A stretch of DNA of 64,000 nucleotides from Prorocentrum cordatum (Eukaryota; Sar; Dinophyceae; Prorocentrales; Prorocentraceae). A program made the translations under genes and the position numbers. Shown one piece after another: positions 23,331 to 34,013 of this stretch (position 1 is its first letter; every line of letters starts with the position of its first letter). Below the pieces are notes generated by a model, which was given only the letters and a program-made list of their open reading frames with translations, ran no database searches and was not told the origin of the DNA. Location: assembly GCA_963575745.1 (NCBI GenBank), contig CAUYUJ010012636.1, forward strand, positions 113,036 through 177,035, in the 5' to 3' direction.

Positions 23331-23452
23331 TAGGGGTCCGCGGTAACTTCTGGGATCGGCGGTGGACCCCCCATGGAGGTGCCTATGCGTCGCCCAGGGC
23401 GCGCTTCGCGCGCCAAGACAGGGAGTCCAGCGCCGATCCAAGGTCCAAGGAT
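23331..23452. mobile_element. Foldback element F1, copy 2 (inverted relative to copy 1)
   Basis: The hairpin GGCGCGCTTCGCGCGCC lies at 23398-23414. Its right flank, reverse-complemented, reads CTTGGATCGGCGCTGGAC then TCCCTG, matching copy 1 base for base over most of that stretch. The left arm GGGATCGGCGGTGGACC pairs with the right arm. Confidence 0.6.
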
Positions 23453-23504
23453 CCATAGAGGCCTCCTGGATGGGATCGGAGCAGATGCGGTCGGAGAGTC
23501 GCGC

Positions 23505-23670
23505 CGCATCGCCGATACATCGCCGATACATCGGCGATGCATCGGCGATGCATCGGCGATGCATCAGCATCGCCGGCGATGCATCGTCGACGTCGGCGAT
23601 GCGTCGGCGACGTCGACGTGAAGCAAATCGGGCCCCACATCGAACCGCATCGGCGATGCATCGGCGATGC
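23505..23670. repeat. 11-bp CGGCGATGCAT repeats arranged as a foldback
   Basis: Left copies read CATCGCCGATA and the following ones CATCGGCGATG, so the two halves are reverse complements and can form a cruciform near 23535. Diverged copies continue to 23670, and two more lie at 23890-23910. Confidence 0.8.
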
Positions 23671-23699
23671 AAACCCCGTCTACTCCGACCCCATTTACT

Positions 23700-24560
23700 G
23701 CGACCCCATCTAGGAGGCCAAAAATACGAGATCCAGACCTCCGAAAGCTTGCTTGTGCCGTTGCTCTTTTCCGCAACCGTCGGGAGCGAAGAGGCGAGAG
23801 GGCGCAAGGCAATGCCCCCCAGGTTCGGGCATGGGGGGTAACGTTACGGGGGGGGGACTGGCTCAGGGGGGATAACATCGAGCCCGAACAGGCGATACAT
23901 CGCCGATAGATCGGCTACAGGCCCCTGATGGCGAATCCGCAGGTTCCTGGGCAGGGAGGGCCATCAGATCCCTATTGACGATCCGTGGGCGATTGGGGGT
24001 CGGCGCATCCCCCCTAAGCCTACCCCCCCCTTACGCAGTTCCCAGGTCTCTGGGTCATGACTCTCCGGCGGCCGTTCGCGACGATCTGGGCACCCCTGCG
24101 GAACGCTCTCGGCGAGGCGCAGCCGCCGGAAAGCATCCAAGGCTGGAAAGCGGACGAGACCCGACGGAAAGGCCCGAACAAACTCGAACCTCGGAACTCG
24201 AAACTTCGCCCCCCTCCTGCGCCTGTCTCCCCCCTGACGTTGCCCCTGACTCCGTGGCCAAAGCTAAGGAGCCCCACAAAGGACGTACGCGCCCAGCCAC
24301 GTGCACGAATACGGCCCCCCAGTCCGCAAAGCCAGCCTCGGGATAGGAGCGTTCGCGCAATGCGCGCTTTCGAAACCAACCCGAACTCGTGTCCGTGTAC
24401 GTCCTTCTTGCGCCCCTGACTGACGCTGCCCCTGACTCCTTGGCCGAAGGGGCGCGGGGCGCGGCGCTCCTCCACGCGACCGGCCGGCCCGGTGATCGAC
24501 AAGGCGGAGCCCGCGACCTCCGGGGGTGCCGGGGTGGGCAGCTCGACCTGCCGTCGGCGG
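23700..24560. other. GC-rich sequence, no gene recognised
   Basis: Includes two short blocks with the phrase CGCCCCTGACTG or GCCCCTGACTCC (24230-24440). No family recognised on either strand. Confidence 0.35.
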
Positions 24561-24599
24561 AGGGGAGCTCGTCGTCGTCGTCGCCATCCCCGTTCCTCG

Positions 24600-24690
24600 T
24601 CCTCGCTGCCCTCCTCCCCCTCCTCCCCCTCCTCCTCCTCCCCCTCCTCCTCCTCCTCCTCCTCCTCCTCCTCCTCCTCCTCCTCCTCCT
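24600..24690. repeat. (TCC)n microsatellite
   Basis: Nearly pure CCT trinucleotides. The surrounding 'proline' and 'leucine' frames are artefacts. Confidence 0.95.
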
Positions 24691-25421
24691 GAGACCCCAT
24701 CAGATCATTACTAAAGCATGAAGGGAGATGTTTCCCAACGTTCGGCCTCGGGGCGCCCCTACGGGGCCACACGACCGACTCGGGATAAACAAAAACACTC
24801 CCGGTGAAGGGGTCCAGACCGCAGGGGGTCCCCGTCATGAAAACAGGAACGACATCGGGTGTCCGGGCACTCCTCCGCCTCTTCCGCTGAGGAGAGGGGA
24901 ACTTGCAACAACGACGTGCGCATGCTTCTCCCGTTCCTCCTTGAGGGACGGACTTGGGATTCGCTCGGGCTTGCGAGAAATTGCACGTCTCAATCGGGGG
25001 AAGTATGGGGGAATGGACGGGTGAGAGGGGAGATCGGGGCGGCCGAAAGACGGGGGGGTGCATCATCTTCATACAGCTGTTCTTCTGGCACCTCCTGGCG
25101 CCGGAGGCGGTCAAGCATCGATCAAAGGCCCTGGCGGCAGAGCCGAAACCAGCCGCCCGCAGCAGATTTCGCATCGCCCCCTGTCCCGATCCCCCTGATT
25201 TGCGTCGTCCGACTCGAGTGAAGGAGGGTAGACCCTCCAAACAATCCCCTGCACATGCTATAACTGAACACTGGCCGAACCGACAGCGAAACAGAAACAG
25301 ACCGAATACGGCAGCCCCCGCAAGCAGCTTAGAACGGCGCAGCAGCGCAGCAACAACACACCGGCCAACCGAACCGACCGAATGCAACTGATTGCGACGC
25401 AGCTGAAGCGCGGATGCCCTT

Positions 25422-25581
25422 TGATGGGCGAATTTTCCACCAACACTACCATAGGTAGGACGGGGGAGAAGGGAGGATGGGGGTGGGGAGGTCCTCCTCC
25501 TCCTCCTCCTCCTCCTCCTCCTCCTCCTCCTCCTACCTTTTCTACCTCTAGCAGTGGTGGTGGTGGAAAATCAGCCCATCA
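25422..25581. mobile_element. TGATGGGC-family inverted-repeat transposon with 5-bp target duplication
   Basis: The left end TGATGGGCGAATTTTCCACC and the right end, reverse-complemented, TGATGGGCTGATTTTCCACC form terminal inverted repeats of about 20 bases, with weaker pairing further in. CCCTT flanks both sides directly (25417-25421 and 25582-25586), a 5-bp target duplication. The core is a (TCC)n tract. At 160 bp it has no coding capacity, so it would need a transposase made elsewhere. The superfamily is not identifiable. Confidence 0.8.
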
Positions 25582-25989
25582 CCCTTGTCTCGGCGGCGAG
25601 CGAGGGGGGGAAGTGAGAAGGGGTGGGCCTTCGCAGAAAGCACGGCCCAGCCTTCCGCGAAATCTCCTAAACCTTCCCGAACACACAGAGGAATCCTCAC
25701 AGGGCTCCGAGGGCTTCGAACAAGTCCTGCCGCCTTCTGGGAAGGCCCTCTCCTTCTCGCTTTCGCCCCCTCGCTCGCGGCCGATCGTCAATGGGCGCAC
25801 CTGCGTCTTCGCCATTAACTGAGCGTTGGAGGTAGTCTCCGCGGGTGCGAGGGGCGCCCAGGAGGGCCCAAGGGCGGGGGCGGGGGGGCCCTGGCGGGCA
25901 GAGTCGGGGCCGCCCGTCCCCTCCGATCACGGAGAGGAGCAGAGGGGGGGGGGAGGGGAGACAGGTATCCACTGCAGAATGGAGTGTAG

Positions 25990-26155
25990 GGGTCCCTTCC
26001 CCAGAAACCCGAGGCGCACTGGATGTGGATAAGTTTGCCCCCCAGAGGCTCGATGGTTATCCATAGCCAGTGCGCCACGGCCTTGTGGCGTCCCTTCCCA
26101 GAAAGTCCAAGGCGCACCTGATATGGACAGAACTCTTGCCCGCATTGCAGAGAGG
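25990..26155. repeat. ~92-bp imperfect tandem duplication
   Basis: GGTCCCTTCCCCAGAAA at 25995 and CGTCCCTTCCCAGAAAG at about 26089 start two diverged copies that share GAGGCGCAC or AAGGCGCAC and GGATGTGGAT or TGATATGGA. No coding meaning. Confidence 0.6.
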
Positions 26156-26402
26156 GGGGGCGGGAAAGGATGGAGGCAGACAAGCGCAATCCACTGCTTG
26201 CAAAATAACTGCTCGCAAATAGCCTCGATCCGCCGCGGAGGATCTACGACACATTGGAATACGCCCTGGGACACACACACACACATAGATCAGAGTAGGG
26301 GGCTGAACGGTCATTAATTGCCCCTGGGTGCGTGGCTGAATAAGGAATTCGTGGTGAGAAGTCTGCTTGTTGCGTGGTTGTTGTTGTTGCTGTTGTTTGC
26401 TG

Positions 26403-26632
26403 TCGTCATCCCACCCGCGACCCATCCGCGACACACCCCGCGACCCATCCCGCGACCCACCCCGCGACCCACCCCGCGACCCACCCCGCGACCCACCCCG
26501 CGACCCAACCCGCGACCCACCCGCGACCCACCATGCGATGAGCCACCCCGTGACCCACGCCGCGACCCATCCGCGACCCACCCGCGACCCACGCCGCGAC
26601 CCACCCGCGACCCACCCCGTGACCCACCCTCA
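26403..26632. repeat. CGCGACCCACCC minisatellite, block 1
   Basis: About 20 copies of an 11-12 bp unit with small variants. The minus strand reads as GRGVGRGV repeats, which is a consequence of the DNA repeat. Confidence 0.95.
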
Positions 26633-26790
26633 AGGGAGGAAAAAACACCCGGACCCGACAATTGACGTTTACTAAACGGCCCTGGGCGTTTACAAATCAG
26701 CCCTGCCCTGTTCGATTCACTCCTTGTGTGCGTTTACTGAACGGCTTCGCTTGTCGGGGTGATTATCATGGGGTGAATTTTCTGCCTCTA

Positions 26791-26884
26791 CACCCGCGAC
26801 CCACCCGCGACCCAACAACGACCCACCCGCGACCCACCCGCGACCCATTTGCGACCCACCCGCGACCCACCCGCGACCTACCCA
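26791..26884. repeat. CGCGACCCACCC minisatellite, block 2
   Basis: Eight or so further copies of the unit of block 1, separated from it by about 160 bases of unrelated sequence. Confidence 0.9.
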
Positions 26885-27224
26885 CATTGGACTAACGACA
26901 AAATCGCTGCCTTCCCAGGGCTTGTTGCATAGCTTGTGGAACTTTTTGGCGCCTGCGGCGGGCTTTTCCAGAGTCTCGCAAACTGCCGACGTCCCCACCG
27001 TTCCTATTCTTATCCGCATCTGCGGTGTGCTACGTAGACACAAATCCCAGGATTCCCCATATGTTCCATCTATTTTCTGGGTGCTCGTCTTCCCCACACG
27101 TTTCCCCAGACTTTCCCATACTTTCCCGCGAGGCAGACACACAGATGTTTCGGACATCTGTGAGCAGGCACTCCGCGAGTCGTGGAGCGCGCTTCGGCGA
27201 GGAGGGGCGGGACGACGAGGAGCC

Positions 27225-27425
27225 AACAGGGAGGGTGGGGGAGGGGGGGGAGGGCAGGAGGGGGGAGTTTTGGGAAGAATGCCATGCGACCAATGTGGTC
27301 CTGAGAGGCGCGGGTCCTGGCGGGACGACGAGGCGAAAAGGGGGGAGGAGGGAGGGCAGGAGGAGAGAGTTTGGGAAACCTGCCTTGCGACAAATTGGTC
27401 TGGCGAGACGCGGGTCCTGGACCCC
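27225..27425. repeat. ~101-bp imperfect tandem duplication
   Basis: GGGAGGGCAGGAGG, GAGTTTTGGGAA, CTTGCGAC or CATGCGAC, TGGTC and CGCGGGTCCTGG occur twice in the same order, offset about 101 bases. Confidence 0.7.
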
Positions 27426-27429
27426 AGGC

Positions 27430-28255
27430 CGCTGCCCGAGACTGGCGCTCCTCCTGACTCCTTGCTCGGCCGCTCCGAGGCCGCGAGAGGGCCCTGGGAG
27501 CTCGCACGCGGCGCACAAAGCCAGGACACCCTTCCGCGACGGCCCCGGAGTGGCGAGGAGGGGGGGGGGGGAGGACCCCCGAGAGGGGAGGGCTCTGAGG
27601 CGGGGCCCTGCGGAGGTGCCCCCAGACCGCCAGGAGAGTGGGAAACGGGAGGGAGGTGAGGACCCGCGAGGGGGAGGCGGAGCGGGGCGGCCCTCGAGCT
27701 CCTCCTTCCCGCCCTCTCCCTCCTCCTCCCCCCAGGGACCGCTGGCACCACGGCCCCCTCCCAGCCTGCGGCCACTACTGAGCGACGGCAGCCCGCTCAC
27801 CCCTCGCGCCCTCGGCACGACTCGTCTCCGCCTGCCGGCCGCGCCGCACGGCGGCAGTGCTCACCGGCCACCCACCCAGCTCGCACCCAGCGCCAGGGAG
27901 GCCGCGAGGCTCAGAGGGGCGGTTCGCCCGTCGTCGGGCCGCGGCCGCCCGCTGACGGCCCAGGAAGCCCAAGGTCACCAAGGCGGCCCAACAATGCCTC
28001 GAGAGGCGCCCAACAGCGCCTCAGATCACCCCGACACAAGAGGCGCAGAAGGCACAGAGAGGCGTACACCGCACGTGAGAAGAGGCCAAGAGGTCAGCCA
28101 GGGAAGCCGAAAGCCTTCAAGCACACACATGAAATTCCTCAAGGGCTGGAGTTCTGCTGCGCTCACTGGAGGGTGCCAAGAGGGCCTCGGAGAAGGCGAA
28201 GAGGGTCCCAAAAATTACCCAAGAGGGCCCCACGGGAACCCATCACAGTCCCAAA
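27430..28255. other. GC-rich sequence with long but unsupported open frames
   Basis: Open frames on both strands run for hundreds of codons but are made of Pro, Arg, Gly and Ser and overlap each other. This is the pattern of high GC without stops, not of genes. Confidence 0.5.
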
Positions 28256-28260
28256 ATGGC

Positions 28261-28518
28261 CCAGCCTCCTCCTCCTCCTCCTCGTCCTTCTTCTCCTCCT
28301 TCTCCCTCTCCCCCTGCTCCTTCTCCTCCTCCTCCTCCTCCTCCTCCTCCTCCTCCTCCTTCTCCCTGTCTTCCTGCTCTCCTCCTCCTCCTCCTCCTCC
28401 TCCTACTCCCCTTCCTCCTCCTCCTCCTCCTCCTACCTCCTCCTCCTCCTCTTCCGCCTCCTCCTCATCATCCTCCTCCTCCTCATCCCCCTCCTCCTCC
28501 TCCTCCTCCTCCTCCTCG
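28261..28518. repeat. (TCC)n microsatellite (~260 bp)
   Basis: Imperfect CCT/CTT trinucleotides. On the minus strand it reads as a glutamate run. Confidence 0.95.
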
Positions 28519-29160
28519 TAGCTGGAATGATAGACCGTCCAAAAATAGAGGCAAGAGATGTTGCATGTTACAGCCTTCTGATCGGTGCTCAAAGTGTCAC
28601 CGCACTGAAGGCTGCGCTGGCATCGTGGCGGGCTTTCCGCAAGCAAGTAGATACCGCATACGTCCGTTAGCTGCACGCCTCCACACCACGCCAGACAGTC
28701 GCCGACACTCGAGTTGCATTATTTCGGCCGCCCCTTCCTAGCCATTCAGCAAAAACCACTTGATCATACCGCAAGCTGCTGAAGTTTCACATGCCTAACT
28801 CCATAATGTTGAGTCGTAACACGTCCTGTTAAAGCCTCCGCCTGCACCCATGCGCTCTTCATTCAACGTTCATCGTGAATCCTCACAGCTTCATGGGAAA
28901 TACAAATACAAATCCACCGACCCTATCGGCGTGTGGACCCCCTGTCGGCGTGCGCTCAGTCGGCGCAACCGTTGTCCTCTTTCCCTGCGTCTCCGACGCC
29001 CCCTTGCCCTGCACCCTCCTCTGCAAGCCTGCCAGCGAGAGAAAACCGTAGCAACGTCGTACTGGAGTCGAAGGGAAGCCCCTTCCCTTTGATCCCGCCC
29101 CCGCCGAGGGGGGGGGGTCCCGGGGGGAGGGGGGGTCAGATACGCATCCGCCCCTGGGCG
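28519..29160. other. Mixed sequence, no gene recognised
   Basis: Less GC-rich than its neighbours. No open frame with a recognisable family. Confidence 0.4.
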
Positions 29161-29169
29161 TCCCGGAGC

Positions 29170-29345
29170 CCAAAAAAGCGCAAGGATGCTCCAAGAAAGC
29201 CCCAAGCAGGCCCAGGAAGAGGACCACGAACCGACATCCCCCAGAAGGCCCCAAAAGCCCCTCAAGGGGCCCGAAGAGGCCCCCAAGAGACCCCCAAGAG
29301 GCCCAACAGAAGCCCCAACAGGCCCGAAAACATCCAAAAGGCCTT
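29170..29345. repeat. CCAAGAGGCCC degenerate repeats, block 1
   Basis: Variants of CCCCAAGAGGCCC and CCCAAAAGCCCC every 12-20 bases. Confidence 0.7.
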
Positions 29346-29604
29346 TCAACCACAACCCCAGCACAGTGGCGGGAAGGGCCGCAGGCAACAAGGCTCCCTG
29401 TCTGTCTCTGCTACGACTCCCTCGGCCCACATGGGGAATACCTCCTTCGCCTTCTCCTGCTCCCTTCCACCTTAATACCCTTCCTCCTGCTCCTCCTCCT
29501 CCTCCTCCTCCACGTATTCGTCGTCGTCGTCTTCAGGGTCGGCGGCACCGGCTGGAAGGCCTTAGCAATACAGGGAGCAGGCGACGAAGGAGAATGATAG
29601 TGAG

Positions 29605-29637
29605 GGATATATATATATATACATATATATACATATC

Positions 29638-29718
<81 letters not shown>

Positions 29719-29771
29719 GTACGTGCATTACGAAGGACAACAGCAGAGAGAGAGAGAGAGAGAGCGGGAGA
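29605..29771. repeat. (TA)n then (GA)n dinucleotide tracts
   Basis: Mostly TA from 29611 to 29713, then GA from 29744 to 29771. Confidence 0.95.
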
Positions 29772-30012
29772 GATAGAGAGGTAGAACTCCGCCGGCCCCC
29801 TTCTGGAGCCACCAGACTGTAGGGCGAAGTTGCTGCTCCCTGCACCAGTTGCAGTTTCAAGTCTCCAATGTTACAGTCCTGCTTTCTGCTTCCTACTGTA
29901 AATTGTTTAAGTCCGCGCGAGGGTGGGAGCCACAAACCGCTCGGTTACCACCCCCGGATCGCGTTGCCTGAATTCCTGGGGGGGCGTGGGAGACGTAAAA
30001 ATACATTAAACT

Positions 30013-30250
30013 CGCGCCCCCGATGCCATAATCCCTCTTATATTAAGCAATGTTCGCGTCCCCGAGGCCATGAACCATCGTAAAGCACGCGAGTGTTGCG
30101 TCCCCGAGGCAACAAACCCTCGTAAAATCCTCGCGTCCCCGAAGCGACAAATCCAAGTAAAGTACGCAATTGGCGCGTCCCCGAGGCAACAAACCCTCAT
30201 AAAAAATGCAATACTCGCGTCCCCGAGGCCGTAAACCTTTGCAAAGCATG
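30013..30250. repeat. GCGTCCCCGAGGC tandem repeats of ~35-46 bp
   Basis: Six copies share CGTCCCCGAGGC followed by ACAAACC or similar and CGTAAA. Spacing varies from about 35 to 46 bases. Confidence 0.85.
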
Positions 30251-30279
30251 CCAGAATTCGAAGCCAAGAGTGTTCCAAG

Positions 30280-30800
30280 GCGCCCGAAGATGGTTCCGAG
30301 ACGGCCCATGAGGGCCCAAGGAGGCTCCAAGAGCGCTCCAAGAGGCCCAAGAGCCCCAAGAGGCCAGAATCGCAGATATCACTAATGTTTTGAAAGGATT
30401 TGGGCCTTCTCGCATGTTCGGCTTTCCGACGCTCCAAGACGGCTCAAGAAACTCCCACCAAGACCGCCCCAAGGCAGCCCAAGACGCCTCCAAAGGGCCC
30501 CAATACGGCCATAGAGGGTTCCCAAATGGCCCACGAAGCGCTCAAGACGGCCCAAGAGAGCTCCAAGACGGCCCCAAGAGAGGCACAAGCAGGGGACCAC
30601 GAACCGAACATTCGGTATTTGTACCCAGAGAAGGCCCCAGGACGCCCCAAGAGACCGCCAAAAAGGCCCAAAGTGACCCCCAGAGGCGCCAAAGATGTGC
30701 CCAAGAGGCCTCCAATAGGCCCAAAACATACCCCACGAGGCCCCAAGAGGCCCCGCATCGGCGCCCAAACCACCTCCAAGGGGCTCCAGAAGGCTCTCTA
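30280..30800. repeat. CCAAGACGGCCC degenerate repeats, block 2
   Basis: About 30 variants of CCAAGANGGCNC spaced roughly 15 bases. The same motif on the other strand makes up much of the 34.5-35.7 kb array. Confidence 0.7.
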
Positions 30801-31204
30801 CGACACCCCAAACCCACAACAAAGGCACGGTGGCGAGATGGACCGAAGGCCACTAGGAGAACGACAACGTCTCAATATGCGCTGGTGATTCCTATCCGCT
30901 CCCGCATGATGTGCCCAGATGCGCCAAGGCAGCGCCGAGACGCACCGACGCGAATATCACATATCCCACGATGATAGAGAGGGGGCTGGCGGCAGGGGCG
31001 AAGCCCTTACGGATAGACACGGACATGATATGGCAAAGATGGGCAAAGAAATGACGAAGGAATGAGAAACGATTCGAGGACAATCAACACATTGTTGTCA
31101 ACGGTGGGCGTTGGACGGCGGACCCGGCTGGTCTTGCAAGCGTCAATCGCCTTCACCACCACCGGGTCGCTCAAGTCTCTCACCTCGCCCGCACCCCTCC
31201 TCAC

Positions 31205-31410
31205 CCTCCTCCCGCTCCTCCTCCTCCTCCTCCTCCTCCTCCTCTTCATCATCATGATCACCATCACCATCACCATAAGCATCATCATCATCAGCAGCAT
31301 CATCGTCGTCATCATCAGCATCGTCAACACCTTTGTCTTTATCATCATCAGCATCATCATAATCGTTAGCATCAGCATCAGCATCATCAGCATCAGCATC
31401 ATCATTATCC
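31205..31410. repeat. CTC then CAT/CAG trinucleotide microsatellite
   Basis: (CTC)n to about 31245, then CAT, CAG and GTC variants. Confidence 0.95.
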
Positions 31411-32730
31411 ACAACTCATTTGTCCAACCACTGCCCTATTCCCTGTCACTCCCTCCCCAAATCTCCCCAACACCTTGGGTTGTCTTAGCGTCCCATCCCC
31501 AATTCCCTTCCTGCCTCCCCACCACTCCCCTGCCCGCTCGCCGACTCTGAAAACACAAACTAAACCAGGAAATGTTCACATCCTACGTTTACTTTCGCAG
31601 CCGTCCGCCGACCTCCCGCTTGCGGACTTGGCGCCATCTCCGGTCCGCTGGATTCAGCTTGTCTTCCGCCATGAGCGAGATGCACCAGAAGCGAGGCCCT
31701 TTCTACTAGAGCTCGCCACACGCATTCATCATCAACCCCACCCATCACAAATGGTGGCGCATGCATTCACGCCCCCACTCCCAGCCGTGTCGCAGCCGTC
31801 ATCAAATTCTCTCGGCGCCGAATCTGCCTCATCCTTCCTATCGCATGCTCCGCCGCCTTAACTCATTCCCCTCATTTGTCTCGTGCTCGTCCAACTCCAC
31901 GGACGATTCCAAGGCGAGCTGTTGCAAGGAAGGGGTGGGCCATCATGGCTAGGACAAACCCGACGGACATGATGTTACCGGTAAAACCGGAAGTGGGGTC
32001 AGCCAGGGCACTCCCAACAGTCCTCTCTGGAAGATTCCGGCGACCCCGATCACGCCATCATCTTCGGATACGGATGGACAACTGGACTCAAACGAGAGGG
32101 CGGACACCCTGTGAGCAACCAGTTACTGACGTGCTGGAGGATGTTAGACACTGGAAGAAGAGCGAGCCCTAAATCGGGCATGCACCTCTACAGGAGGAAT
32201 ATGCAAAAACAGTCCGAAGAATTGTCTCGGGAGGTTATTTTGACTATTGTTGACGATTTTTTGGGGTATGTGTTGACTGTTGTTTGTTCATGTGTTTCCA
32301 AAAATATGCCTGTAGGAGGACACTCCTGGCCGAACACGAACCGCGGAAACCCAGCCCACGGAAAACAGGCACGAGGCGCCCACGGGCGGCGACTGGGCCA
32401 GAAGCCTGGCCACCCGAGCCAGCGAACAAGGTTCCAACGAGGACCCCGCCGGGCAGCGACGGCCAGGAAACCCGCAACCCCAACCGACCACTTGCGAACG
32501 ACAGTAAGGCGAGCGCTTTCTAAATCGGCGTTTCGACATTGGGCGGGAAGGGGCGGGGGAGAGGGCAACTCTGGCTCTGGACCTCTGCTGAAGGCCACTG
32601 TTTGCAACGGTGCGTCCTGTGCCGGAGACCCCGCCTGCTTGAAACAGGCGCCGGCAACATCCAACATCTACTCAAAAGGGGGGGGCAAAGGCCCGCGCCG
32701 ATCGGCAAAACAACGAAAAAGAAACATATT
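31411..32730. other. Mixed-composition sequence, no gene recognised
   Basis: Several frames of 60-130 codons on both strands with no recognised family. Confidence 0.35.
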
Positions 32731-32734
32731 GCCT

Positions 32735-32762
32735 CACAACGAATTTGTTTGCATTCGTTGTG
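32735..32762. repeat. Hairpin CACAACGAAT / ATTCGTTGTG
   Basis: Perfect 10-bp arms with an 8-base loop. A related 12-bp hairpin with the same ACAACGAAT core lies at 36612-36639. Confidence 0.8.
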
Positions 32763-32799
32763 GAATAGGGGGTCGTCCTTGGGATGTGGGGGCGGGGGC

Positions 32800-33100
32800 C
32801 CGCCACAAACGGAATCCTTCTTGTACTCCTCAACAAAAGGAATCCTTTTGTACGTATTCCTCCACAACAGAAATCCTCCTGCATTCCGGTACAGAGGAAA
32901 TCCTTTTGCATTCCGCCACAACAAGAATCCTTCTGAATTCCGCCACCAAGGAAAGCTTTTTGTATTCCGCCACAGAAAAAATCCGTGTGTATACCGCCAC
33001 CACGGAAATATGTTTGCATTCCTCCACAAAGGAATCCGTTTGCATTCCTTCACAAACGAAATGACGTTGCACTCCGCCACAAAAGGAATCATTTTGTAAT
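32800..33100. repeat. 27-bp minisatellite (~11 copies)
   Basis: The unit is CCGCCACAA, three variable bases, GAATCC, TTTTGCATT and similar. Because 27 is a multiple of three, a plus-strand frame reads nine-residue repeats such as HSATTEILL through the array up to 33064. Nothing else suggests a protein. Confidence 0.9.
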
Positions 33101-33469
33101 TGGTAAAGATGTTGGAAACATTGCGTTTGCATGAAGAACTGGCGCATGTCCAAGAAAACCCTTAGTTTCGCATGTGTTTCAAAGGAGGTTCAAAACATGC
33201 TTGGAACAAACATTTCCATGACCAGGAAAAGATATTAGAGATGTTACTGCGTTCCCGCTGTGGATATTGTTTGTTGTATGGAAACGCTGTTTAAATAAAA
33301 ACGTGTTTCTCTGATTTCTTATGAGAGAAACGAATGAAAGCTTGTGCATTCACACATGCTGTATTGAATTACGTGAACGTATTGAAATATGTGTGAACCC
33401 ATCGCAAGAGCTTTGCCATTTTGGCAGGCGGCGGCGGCGGCGTCGGCCCCAAACGCTTGGCATCCTGGG

Positions 33470-33765
33470 AAGATGGCTTCAATTACGGTTTCATCTGCGC
33501 CGCGCATCGTCAATCGTTCCCGCGCACTCACCAAAGGAATGCCGAACGACGTCAGTTCTTCTGCCTTCAAATATCCGCCACCGCGCTTGCAACGGTAGGT
33601 GCGTCTCGAACCCTTTCGCTCCTCACGAAGCAACAAATGGAGGCGCATCGAGCCCAAGATGCGGCTCATTTGTGTGACCAAGTCTCTGCGTTTTTTGTTC
33701 GCCGAGAAAAACGTGCCCAAATACGAAATGACACAAGGACGTTCCATGGCCTCACCCCCCACACC

Positions 33766-33801
<36 letters not shown>

Positions 33802-34013
33802 GCACACACGCACACACACACACACACACGCACACACACACACACACACACCCGGGCGCACGCCCGAGCGCGGTGGCGGAATCGCGCGGCAGCGCCACCG
33901 GATTCCACGTCGCCAATACAGTACACTCCATAGTTTTGCAATGGATGGATGAATTCGATCAGGTCTAGTTGTTTAAGAATCTTCTCAAACTCTGGATCAA
34001 TATGAGACGACAT
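33470..34013 (-). CDS. Candidate exons of a SAM-domain-like protein (fragment)
   Basis: On the minus strand, 34013-33909 reads from an ATG through DPEFEKILKQLDLIEFIHPL and NYGVYCIGD, much like the first half of a sterile alpha motif. About 330 bases further on (33575-33470) YLKAEELTSFGIPLVSARER resembles the second half (the EDL..LGI pattern). Between them lie a (TG)n tract and possible splice signals: GTGG directly after the first piece and GTGTGCAG at about 33778. An alternative reading joins the first piece in phase to the frame from 33775, which stays open to 33319. The region is AT-richer than its surroundings, as real dinoflagellate exons need not be, so this is only suggestive. SAM domains mediate protein or RNA binding. 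Boundaries and function are uncertain. Confidence 0.35.
33768..33850. repeat. (CA)n microsatellite
   Basis: Nearly pure CA with a few CG, inside the putative intron of the SAM-like fragment. Confidence 0.95.

Noticed and set aside
26318-26675. RD-PP and GRGV repeat proteins on the two strands
   Set aside because: Direct translation of an 11-12 bp minisatellite with no coding evidence.
27025-28521. 498-codon plus-strand frame and overlapping minus-strand frames
   Set aside because: Composition is Pro, Arg, Gly and Ser from GC-rich repeats, the end is a TCC tract, and no family is recognisable.
30013-33100. Possible CRISPR arrays
   Set aside because: Repeats are short and diverged, the spacers are related or absent, the DNA is eukaryotic and no associated genes exist.
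33412-33425. GCCATTTTGGC resembling the spliced leader
   Set aside because: Only 11 bases match and GCTCAAG is missing. The similar GCCATTTTGG in the 303-bp array continues TCTCCC and is repeat sequence.
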